This document shows positions 7,613 through 13,705 of a stretch of DNA of 35,976 bases, piece by piece. The notes under the pieces were generated by a model that saw only the letters and a program-made list of their open reading frames with translations, had not been told where the DNA came from and did no database searches. The DNA is taken from NCBI GenBank assembly GCA_910587255.1, contig CAJUKT010000056.1, positions 1-35,976 of the forward strand, given 5' to 3'. Source of the DNA: an uncultured Oscillospiraceae bacterium. GTDB lineage: Bacteria; Bacillota; Clostridia; Oscillospirales; Oscillospiraceae. The stretch's first letter is position 1, and every line of letters begins with the position of its first letter. Position numbers and translations under genes: made by a program.

Positions 7613-7680
7613 AATTTGTGAAGATATTTTTCACCATTTTCAGATTTTTTGTTGCCATTTTCACAAATTCATGTTATGAT
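7613..7680 (+). promoter_or_regulatory. Promoter of the MinD-like/MGS-like pair with flanking inverted repeat
   Basis: TTGCCA (7652-7657) and TATGAT (7675-7680) are 17 bases apart, with the MinD-like start 28 bases on. A perfect 10-base inverted repeat, AATTTGTGAA at 7613-7622 and TTCACAAATT at 7660-7669, has its right arm inside the -35/-10 spacer. This is a possible operator or loop site. Confidence 0.65.
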
Positions 7681-7708
7681 TTTGGAGTGAATCGGAAGGA
7701 GGCGTCCC

Positions 7709-8440
7709 ATGGGAACCGCCGTCATGGTCACATCTGGAAAGGGCGGCACCGGCAAAACCTCCCTCACCGCCGGGGTGGGCTCCTGTCTGGCCGCCCTGGG
7801 CCGCCGGGTGCTGTGCGTGGATGTAGATATTGGGCTGCGCAACCTGGATCTTGTGCTGGGCCTGTCCGACCGGGCGGTGATGGATTTCTCCGACGTGATG
7901 GACTACCGCTGCTCCCTGCTGGGGGCCGCGACGGAGCAGCCGGAGATCCGTGGGCTGTTTCTGCTCACCGCCCCCCTCTCCCCCGGCCCCCTGGACCTGG
8001 GGCGGTTTTGCGCCGTGGTGGCCGAGGCCAAGGATTACTTTGACTTCGTGCTCATGGACTCCCCCGCCGGGCTGGGGGACGGCTTCCAGCTGGCCCGCGC
8101 CGCCGCCGACCGGGCCGTCGTGGTGTCCGCCGTGGACCCCGCCGCCCTGCGGGACGCCCAGCGGGCGGTGGCCGAGCTCCACGACCTGCCCCAGCTCCAT
8201 CTGGTGATGAACCGGGTGCAGCCCAAGCTCATCCGCAAGCTGCGCACCTCCATCGACAGCGCCATGGACACCGCCGGCCTGCCCCTGCTGGGGGTGGTGC
8301 CCGAGGATGCCGCCGTCACCATATCCGCCGCCTCCGGCGTGCCCCTGGTGCTCACCACCTACAAGGGAGCGGCCCCCGCCTACCTCAACATCTCCAAACG
8401 CCTTTTGGGACAGCGGGTCCCCCTGCTGCGCATCCGCTGA
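7709..8440 (+). CDS. MinD-like ATPase lacking the membrane-targeting helix
   Basis: 243 aa. Deviant Walker A KGGTGKTS (11-18), the VDVDIGLRNLD MinD signature (~37-47), Walker B (FDFVLMDSPAGLG) and the terminal AYLNISKRLLGQ stretch are all MinD-type, distinct from ParA. MinD proteins normally end with an amphipathic membrane-binding helix about 20 residues further on; this one stops at VPLLRIR, so that helix appears missing. No minC or minE is nearby. In clostridia minD often lies near mgsA, and here an MGS-like gene follows 31 bases downstream. AAGGAGG precedes the ATG. It is a MinD/FlhG/Mrp-like positional ATPase; the exact partner is unknown. Confidence 0.85.
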   Translation: MGTAVMVTSGKGGTGKTSLTAGVGSCLAALGRRVLCVDVDIGLRNLDLVLGLSDRAVMDFSDVMDYRCSLLGAATEQPEIRGLFLLTAPLSPGPLDLGRFCAVVAEAKDYFDFVLMDSPAGLGDGFQLARAAADRAVVVSAVDPAALRDAQRAVAELHDLPQLHLVMNRVQPKLIRKLRTSIDSAMDTAGLPLLGVVPEDAAVTISAASGVPLVLTTYKGAAPAYLNISKRLLGQRVPLLRIR

Positions 8441-8471
8441 CCTGAGCGACACCATAGAAAGGACGATCCGC

Positions 8472-8885
8472 ATGAATATTGCCCTCATGAGCCACGACAA
8501 CAAAAAAGAACTGATGGTCCAATTCTGTATCGCCTACTGCGGCATTCTGTCCAAGCATACCGTGTGCGCCACCAGCAACACCGGCAGACAGGTGGCCGAG
8601 GCCACCGGCCTGCCCGTCCAGCTCTTCCTGGCCCACGCCCAGGGCGGCTCCCAGCAGATCGGCGCCCGCATCGCCTACGACGAGATCGACATGGTCCTCT
8701 TCTTCAACGACCCCACCAGCGACGAGCTGGACAAGGACATGAGCTATATCATCAACCTGTGCGACCAGCACAACGTCCCCATCGCCACCAACGCCGCCTC
8801 CGCCGAAATGCTCATCCACGGCCTGGCCCGGGGCGATCTGGACTGGCGGCTCATCCTCAAGCCCACTTCGCCGCTGAAAGTGTAA
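8472..8885 (+). CDS. Methylglyoxal-synthase-fold protein with altered active site
   Basis: 137 aa, close to MgsA length and alignable with E. coli MgsA without gaps through the core (offset 11). Conserved: H8 (H19), the ATxxTG phosphate region (33-38), QQIGA (61-65) and D80 (D91). Changed: the catalytic base Asp71 is Ser60 (GGSQQ instead of GGDQQ), His98 is replaced by D87, Asp101 by M90, and T47 by N36. MgsA converts DHAP to methylglyoxal; with these losses that activity is doubtful and a regulatory or ligand-binding role is possible. The start is the ATG at 8472, after AAAGGA. It is co-transcribed with the MinD-like gene. Confidence 0.85.
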   Translation: MNIALMSHDNKKELMVQFCIAYCGILSKHTVCATSNTGRQVAEATGLPVQLFLAHAQGGSQQIGARIAYDEIDMVLFFNDPTSDELDKDMSYIINLCDQHNVPIATNAASAEMLIHGLARGDLDWRLILKPTSPLKV

Positions 8886-8910
8886 TCAAATCCCCAATTG
8901 AATACGCCGC

Positions 8911-9152
8911 GTTGAGGCCGGATGAGTACCGCCCACGCCGCCGGACAGAGAAAAACGCCATGGCTGGAAGCGTTTACGGCAGGGGGACGGGAAAGACGCC
9001 GGCTGAGCGGGCCCCGGAGACGGGCCGGTCCCCCCTCCCGCACCTGAGGGGCTGAGGGCGGACGCCTGTCCGCTGAATGTGGGTGGCACCACGAAGTGTT
9101 TGCTGAAAAACGCTCTCGTCCCATAGCTGTGGGGCGGGAGCATACTTTTTTC
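8911..9152 (+). ncRNA. T-box riboswitch of hisS-aspS, tRNA-Asp-like identity
   Basis: GATGAGTA (8921-8928) is the stem I kink-turn/loop-E start, and a distal stem AAACGC/GCGTTT encloses GGCTGGAA. The T-box GGGTGGCACC is at 9081-9090. The terminator is CTCTCGTCCCA (9113-9123) pairing with TGGGGCGGGAG (9130-9140), then TTTTTT at 9146-9151. The variable T-box base is C9087, which would pair with discriminator G of tRNA-Asp, not the C73 of tRNA-His. GAC triplets (8986-8988, 8995-8997) occur on the 3' side of stem I, and no CAC/CAT does. The 5' limit is approximate and no clear promoter is seen. Confidence 0.85.
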
Positions 9153-9180
9153 ACCCCGCTACCTGAAAGGAGAATCATAC

Positions 9181-10551
9181 ATGGCAAAGCAGAAGCCCCG
9201 CACCCTGTCCGGGTTTATGGAGCTGCTCCCCCCCAAACAGGCCCAGTTTGACCGCATGGTGGAGCTGCTCCGGCAATCCTACTCCCGCTACGGCTTCACC
9301 CCCCTGGATACCCCCGTCATCGAGGCCAGCGAGGTGCTGCTGGCCAAGGCGGGCGGCGAGACGGAAAAGCAGATTTACCGCTTCTCCAAGGGGGACAGCG
9401 ACCTGTCCCTGCGCTTTGACCTCACCGTCCCCCTGGCCAAGTACGTGGCCCTCCACTACGCCGAGCTGTCCTTCCCCTTCCGCCGGTTCCAGATCGGCAA
9501 GGTCTACCGGGGGGAACGGGCCCAGCGGGGCCGGTTCCGGGAGTTCTATCAGGCGGATATCGACGTGATCGGCGACGGCAGGCTGGACATTGTCAACGAA
9601 GCGGAGATCCCCGCCATCATCTGCCAGACCTTCACCGCCCTGGGGCTGAAGCAGTTCCAGATCCGGGTGAATAACCGGAAGGTGCTGGGCGGATTTTACG
9701 CCATGCTGGGCCTCACCGAAAAGTCCGGGGACGTGATGCGCACCGTGGACAAGCTGCCCAAGATCGGCCCGGACAAGGTGCGGGACATACTCATTGGGGA
9801 GGGGATTTCCCTCACCGGGGAGCAGGCGGACGAGATTTTGAAGTTCATCTCTATTACGGGCAGTAATAATAAAGTCCTAAATTCCCTGGAGGCGTACCGG
9901 GGACGGCATGAGCTGTTCGACCAGGGACTGGACGAGCTGGCCACAGTGGTGAAGTACCTGGGGGCCTTCGGGGTGCCCCAGGAGAAATTCGCGGTGGACC
10001 TGACCATCGCCCGGGGGCTGGACTACTACACCGGCACCGTGTACGAAACCTTCATGACCCAGCACCCGGAGATCGGCTCTATCTGCTCCGGGGGACGGTA
10101 TGACAACTTGGCGGAATATTACACGGATAAACAACTTCCCGGTGTCGGCATCTCCATCGGCCTCACCCGGCTGTTCTACGTGCTGGAGGAGCAGGGCTAT
10201 CTCAACAACCAACTCAACACCGCCCCCGCCGATGTGCTGGTGCTGCCCATGACGGACGACCTCTCCCCCGCCATCGCCTTCGCCACCCAGCTGCGCGGGC
10301 TGGGGGTCCGGGCCCAGCTGTACACCGAGCAGAAGAAGTTCAAGCAGAAGATGGGCTACGCCGACAAGCTGGGCATCCCCTTTGCCGCCTTTTTGGGGGA
10401 AGATGAGATTGCCCAGGGCAAGGTGTCCCTGAAGGACATGACCTCCGGCGAACAGCGCCTGCTGGACGCGGACGAGGCCGCCCAGGCCGTACTGGCGGCG
10501 CTGGAGGCGGGGCGGAACGCGCCGCCGGTCCGGGAAAAAGAGGAATCATAA
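9181..10551 (+). CDS. hisS: Histidyl-tRNA synthetase
   Basis: 456 aa class II synthetase that charges tRNA-His. Motif 2 is present as KVYRGERAQRGRFREFYQAD (~102-121), the histidine signature as ARGLDYYTGTVYE (~278-290), and motif 3 as SICSGGRYDNL. The C-terminal anticodon-binding domain starts near residue 345 (DVLVLPM). Length is slightly above the common 420-430. GAAAGGAG precedes the ATG. aspS follows 51 bases later, and both lie under the T-box. Confidence 0.96.
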   Translation: MAKQKPRTLSGFMELLPPKQAQFDRMVELLRQSYSRYGFTPLDTPVIEASEVLLAKAGGETEKQIYRFSKGDSDLSLRFDLTVPLAKYVALHYAELSFPFRRFQIGKVYRGERAQRGRFREFYQADIDVIGDGRLDIVNEAEIPAIICQTFTALGLKQFQIRVNNRKVLGGFYAMLGLTEKSGDVMRTVDKLPKIGPDKVRDILIGEGISLTGEQADEILKFISITGSNNKVLNSLEAYRGRHELFDQGLDELATVVKYLGAFGVPQEKFAVDLTIARGLDYYTGTVYETFMTQHPEIGSICSGGRYDNLAEYYTDKQLPGVGISIGLTRLFYVLEEQGYLNNQLNTAPADVLVLPMTDDLSPAIAFATQLRGLGVRAQLYTEQKKFKQKMGYADKLGIPFAAFLGEDEIAQGKVSLKDMTSGEQRLLDADEAAQAVLAALEAGRNAPPVREKEES

Positions 10552-10602
10552 ATTACAATAAGCTGTTTTTTATCTTTATATTACTAACTGGAGTTGATTA
10601 TC

Positions 10603-12381
10603 ATGGTTCAATCGCGCACCCACACCTGCAATGACCTGCGGATGGAGCATGTGGGACAGCATGTGAAAATTGCCGGCTGGATGGAGAACGTCCGGGAGGT
10701 GGGGCAGAACCTGGCCTTCCTGGTACTCCGGGACTTCTACGGCACCACCCAGGTGGTCATCGAGACCGAGGACATGATGGCGGCGGTGAAGGGGCTGAAC
10801 AAAGAATCCACCATCTCCATAGAGGGCGTGGTCCGGGAGCGGGACAGCAAAAACCCCCATATGCCCACCGGCGACATTGAGGTGGTCCCCTCCAAAATCC
10901 AGGTGCTGGGCCGGTGCCGCCACAATGAGCTGCCCTTCCCCATCAACCGCTCCCGGGAGGCGGACGAGACCCAGCGGCTGAAATACCGCTACCTGGACCT
11001 GCGTAACCCGGAGGTGAAAAATAACATCATCCTGCGCTGCAACGTGGTGGCCGCCCTGCGCGCCGCCATGACCGGCGAGGGCTTTTTAGAGATCACCACC
11101 CCCATCCTCACCGCCTCCTCCCCCGAGGGGGCCCGGGATTACCTGGTGCCCTCCCGCAAGCACCCGGGCAAGTTCTACGCCCTGCCCCAGGCCCCCCAGC
11201 AGTTCAAGCAGCTGCTGATGGCCTCCGGCTTCGACAGGTATTTCCAGATCGCCCCCTGCTTCCGGGACGAGGACGCCCGGGGCGACCGCTCCCCCGGCGA
11301 GTTCTACCAGCTGGACATGGAGATGGCCTTCGCCACCCAGGAGGACGTGTTCGCCGTGCTGGAGCGGGTGCTCCCCCCCATCTTTGCCAAGTACGGCAAG
11401 TACCACACCGCATCCCAGGCCCCCTTTACCCGCATTCCCTACTTGGAGGCCATGGACAAGTACGGCTCCGACAAGCCCGACCTGCGCATCGACCTGACCC
11501 TCACCGACGCCACCGATCTGCTGGCCGGGTGCGGCTTCCCGCCCTTTGAGCACCAGACGGTGAAGGCCATCGTGGTCACCGGCTTCCAGGGCACCCGCAA
11601 GCAGATCGACGGGATTTGCAATGAGGTGGAGGTGCAGTCCGGCGAAAAGGCGTACTGGTTCCGCTATGACGAGAACCGGGAGATCGTGGGCGGCATCGCC
11701 AAGTTTGTCCAGCACATCAAGGAGCAGGCGGCGGAGGCCCTGGGCCTCACCCCCGGATGCTTCGTGGGCCTGACGGCGGGGCCGCTGCTTAACGCGCAAA
11801 AGACGGCGGGCGTGCTGCGCAACAAGCTGGGGGCCTTCTGCCCCAACCACATGGACGTGGAGCGGTATGAGTTCTGCTGGATTGTGGACTTCCCCATGTA
11901 CGAGATCGGGGAGGAATCCGGGGAGCTGGAGTTCTGCCACAACCCCTTCTCCATGCCCTCCGGCGGGCTGGACACCATTGAGAAGGCCATCAAGGGCGAG
12001 ATCGACCCGCTGAGCATCACCGCCGACCAGTACGACCTGGTGTGCAACGGGGTGGAGCTGTCCTCCGGCGCGGTGCGGAACCACGACCCGGAAATCATGG
12101 TGAAGGCGTTCTGGATGGTGGGGCTGGGCGAGGAGGACGTGAAGGCCAAGTTCCCCGCCATGTACCACGCCTTTACCTACGGCGCGCCCCCCCACGCGGG
12201 CATCGCCCCGGGGGTGGACCGCATGGTGATGCTGCTGGCCGGGGAGGACTCCATCCGGGAGATCATCCCCTTCCCCATGAACAAGAACGCCCAGGACGTG
12301 ATGATGGGCGCACCCTCCACAGTGGATCAAAAGCAGTTGGACGAGCTGAATATTGTCTGTACCGCAAAAGAGGAAAACTGA
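10603..12381 (+). CDS. aspS: Aspartyl-tRNA synthetase
   Basis: 592 aa bacterial-type AspRS: N-terminal OB-fold anticodon domain (1-105), class II core with motif 2 FRDEDARGDRSPGEFYQLDM, the bacterial GAD insertion (~290-410), and motif 3 in the GIAPGVDRMVMLLAGEDSIR region. A TTG three codons earlier (10594) is in frame, but GGAG at 10590-10593 is 9 bases before the ATG at 10603, which is therefore chosen. The gene ends in QLDELNIVCTAKEEN, and this tail is repeated 201 bases downstream. Confidence 0.96.
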   Translation: MVQSRTHTCNDLRMEHVGQHVKIAGWMENVREVGQNLAFLVLRDFYGTTQVVIETEDMMAAVKGLNKESTISIEGVVRERDSKNPHMPTGDIEVVPSKIQVLGRCRHNELPFPINRSREADETQRLKYRYLDLRNPEVKNNIILRCNVVAALRAAMTGEGFLEITTPILTASSPEGARDYLVPSRKHPGKFYALPQAPQQFKQLLMASGFDRYFQIAPCFRDEDARGDRSPGEFYQLDMEMAFATQEDVFAVLERVLPPIFAKYGKYHTASQAPFTRIPYLEAMDKYGSDKPDLRIDLTLTDATDLLAGCGFPPFEHQTVKAIVVTGFQGTRKQIDGICNEVEVQSGEKAYWFRYDENREIVGGIAKFVQHIKEQAAEALGLTPGCFVGLTAGPLLNAQKTAGVLRNKLGAFCPNHMDVERYEFCWIVDFPMYEIGEESGELEFCHNPFSMPSGGLDTIEKAIKGEIDPLSITADQYDLVCNGVELSSGAVRNHDPEIMVKAFWMVGLGEEDVKAKFPAMYHAFTYGAPPHAGIAPGVDRMVMLLAGEDSIREIIPFPMNKNAQDVMMGAPSTVDQKQLDELNIVCTAKEEN

Positions 12382-12506
12382 CCAAGCGCCCATCATCCGG
12401 GCCCCCGCAAAGCCGTACTCCAGGCTTTGTGGGGAGAGGAGCCGCAGCATAATGAGCGAGCTTTCGCCGCAGGCGAAAACGAGGGATATGGTGCTTGCGG
12501 CGACGA
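12382..12506. repeat. Hairpin-rich insert between the two aspS tails
   Basis: 125 bases with no frame of interest. A 12-bp stem (12403-12414 with 12423-12434, one G-T pair) and a perfect 7-bp stem TTTCGCC/GGCGAAA with loop GCA (12462-12478) dominate it. It looks like a small palindromic intergenic element. Confidence 0.6.
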
Positions 12507-12582
12507 GGGCGCACCCTCCACGGTGGATCAAAAGCAGCTGGACGAGCTGAATATTGTCTGTACCAAAAAAGAAGAGGAATGA
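12507..12582 (+). pseudogene. Duplicated 3' end of aspS
   Basis: 76 bases matching the last 76 bases of aspS (12306-12381) at 68 positions by my count, offset 201, so the same frame is kept. It would encode APSTVDQKQLDELNIVCTKK plus EEE and a stop. It has no start codon or ribosome site and is probably a remnant. The terminator sits three bases after this copy, suggesting this was the original end of the transcript. Confidence 0.85.
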
Positions 12583-12585
12583 CAA

Positions 12586-12613
12586 AAGCCCCCTCCCAAT
12601 CGGGAGGGGGCTT
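12586..12613. terminator. Bidirectional terminator
   Basis: A perfect 12-bp stem (12586-12597 with 12602-12613), loop AATC. On the minus strand the stem runs into TTTTG; on the plus strand the tail is CTCTTA. It lies between the aspS tail copy and the stop of the 55-aa minus-strand gene, serving both. Confidence 0.8.
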
Positions 12614-12616
12614 CTC

Positions 12617-12784
12617 TTACCGCCTGCCGGCGTCTATGACCTGCTTCAAATCTGAGTCCATGGCCGCCTTCCAGCCCGCGGCAAAGGCATCACGGATCAG
12701 CTCAAACATTATCCCTGTGGCCCGCTCACACCGGGCGTCGTCTAAAAAATGGGAAAAAGCCCGGTCAAATTCCACTTCATTCAT
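12617..12784 (-). CDS. 55-aa protein, divergent partner of the RHH gene, unknown function
   Basis: An open frame of 55 codons on the minus strand beginning MNEVEFDRAFSHFLDDARCE and ending IDAGRR. The sequence is rich in Phe, Asp and Ala, with one likely long amphipathic helix (GIMFELIRDAFAAGWKAAM). AGGGTGAT lies before the ATG, a TTGACA-containing promoter region lies upstream, and a terminator hairpin starts 4 bases after the stop. These signals support a real gene. It is divergent from the RHH protein across 87 AT-rich bases. No family recognised; a toxin, antitoxin or regulator partner are all possible. Confidence 0.65.
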   Translation of the reverse strand: MNEVEFDRAFSHFLDDARCERATGIMFELIRDAFAAGWKAAMDSDLKQVIDAGRR

Positions 12785-12805
12785 AGTATCACCCTGTCAT
12801 ATCTT

Positions 12806-12841
12806 ATATTATCTAATATGAGTTGTCAATATTATATTGAC
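12806..12841. promoter_or_regulatory. Divergent promoter region with two palindromes (probable RHH operator)
   Basis: ATATTATCTAATAT (12806-12819, 6+2+6) and GTCAATATTATATTGAC (12825-12841, 8+1+8) are perfect palindromes. The second contains TTGAC on each strand; on the minus strand TTGACA is followed at about 17 bases by TAAGAT. The plus-strand gene has an extended -10 TGCTATTAT at 12847-12855. Palindromes over divergent promoters fit autorepression by a ribbon-helix-helix dimer. Confidence 0.65.
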
Positions 12842-12871
12842 CGAAATGCTATTATTTGAACAGGTGATGTT

Positions 12872-13030
12872 ATGAAGCCATTGAAAGTCAGAATCAGTAT
12901 TACGCTTGACGACCCTATCTATCAAAAGATCAAGGGGCTGGCCGAGTATGACGACCGGTCGGTTTCCAGCTATATCAACCTCGCCTTGCGGGACCATCTG
13001 GAGCAGCTGGAACGGGAGGAGGCGGAGTAA
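12872..13030 (+). CDS. Ribbon-helix-helix (CopG/Arc-like) DNA-binding protein
   Basis: 52 aa. The pattern KVRISITLDDPIYQKIKGLA (beta strand then helix 1), a short turn (EYDDRSVS) and helix 2 (SYINLALRDHLEQLERE) is that of the ribbon-helix-helix fold, in which alternate strand residues (K5, R7, S9) contact DNA as a dimer. CAGGTGATGTT precedes the ATG, and a 12-bp terminator hairpin follows four bases after the stop. The region between it and the divergent 55-aa gene holds two palindromes. Likely an autoregulated repressor or antitoxin-type protein; the target beyond itself is unknown. Confidence 0.78.
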   Translation: MKPLKVRISITLDDPIYQKIKGLAEYDDRSVSSYINLALRDHLEQLEREEAE

Positions 13031-13034
13031 AAAG

Positions 13035-13064
13035 CGCGCCGGAGGCAGTGCCTCCGGCGCGTTT
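13035..13064. terminator. Terminator between the RHH gene and rnhA
   Basis: A perfect 12-bp GC-rich stem (13035-13046 with 13050-13061), loop AGT, flanked by AAA and TTT. It can end both convergent transcripts. Confidence 0.8.
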
Positions 13065-13085
13065 CATTACTCGCGGCGCTCTGGG

Positions 13086-13535
13086 TCAAGGGGCCTGGCA
13101 CTTCAGCCTCTGCCACTCCCCCACCGCCAGCTCGTCGCAGCGGTTGTTATACGGATTGTCGGCGTGCCCCTTGACCCAGTGGAGCTTGACGGTGTGGGTG
13201 TCGCACAGCTCCAGCAGCCGCCCCCACAGATCGGGGTTGAGGGCAGGTTTTTTGTCGGCCTTCACCCAGCCCCTGGCCCGCCAGCCCCTGGCCCAGCCCT
13301 TCTCCAGGGCGTCGATGACGTACTTGGAATCGGAGTAGAGCTCCACCACACAGGGCTCCTTCAGCGCCTCCAGCCCCCGGATCACGGCGGTGAGCTCCAT
13401 GCGGTTGTTGGTGGTGCTTTTTTCGCCGCCGCTCAGTTCCTTTTTGTGCCCCCCGAAGATCAGGATAGCCCCCCAGCCCCCAGGGCCGGGATTGCCGGAA
13501 CACGCGCCGTCGGTGTATAAGGTTACGGTTTTCAT
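13086..13535 (-). CDS. rnhA: Ribonuclease HI
   Basis: 149 aa from the ATG at 13535 (a TTG one codon earlier is also open). Removes RNA from RNA-DNA hybrids. The catalytic residues are visible: D9 (YTDGACSGNPGPGGWG), E47 (NNRMELTAV), D69 (LYSDSKYVIDAL) and D134 (NRCDELA). The basic handle region (WRARGWVKADKKP) is present, as in the E. coli enzyme. Its start codon overlaps the stop of the 53-aa gene (TGATG), so it is the last gene of the gyrA unit. Confidence 0.95.
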   Translation of the reverse strand: MKTVTLYTDGACSGNPGPGGWGAILIFGGHKKELSGGEKSTTNNRMELTAVIRGLEALKEPCVVELYSDSKYVIDALEKGWARGWRARGWVKADKKPALNPDLWGRLLELCDTHTVKLHWVKGHADNPYNNRCDELAVGEWQRLKCQAP

Positions 13536-13696
13536 CAATTATGCGTTCCTTTTTTCAAAATAAGCCGGACCAGGGACAGGAGGCCCAGCGCCATGACCAT
13601 GAACGCAATTCCGCCCAGCGCCGACAGGACAAATACTTTTCTGCCTCTCCGCTCCGCAATGGGGGGACGCTGGAACCTATTCCAGTCCATGACCAT
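13535..13696 (-). CDS. 53-aa single-pass membrane protein between gyrA and rnhA
   Basis: Starts 9 bases after the gyrA stop and its stop codon overlaps the rnhA start, which argues for a real coupled gene. Residues 1-20 are basic (MVMDWNRFQRPPIAERRGRK), followed by one membrane helix at about 21-47 (VFVLSALGGIAFMVMALGLL) and a short basic end (LKKGTHN). A second in-frame ATG at 13690 would give 51 aa. The AGGAG in the gyrA end can serve as its ribosome site. No family recognised. Confidence 0.65.
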   Translation of the reverse strand: MVMDWNRFQRPPIAERRGRKVFVLSALGGIAFMVMALGLLSLVRLILKKGTHN

Positions 13697-13705
13697 GGCC
13701 GTCCA

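Noticed and set aside
10594..10602. TTG start for aspS
   Set aside because: It sits one base after the GGAG ribosome site; the ATG at 10603 has correct spacing.
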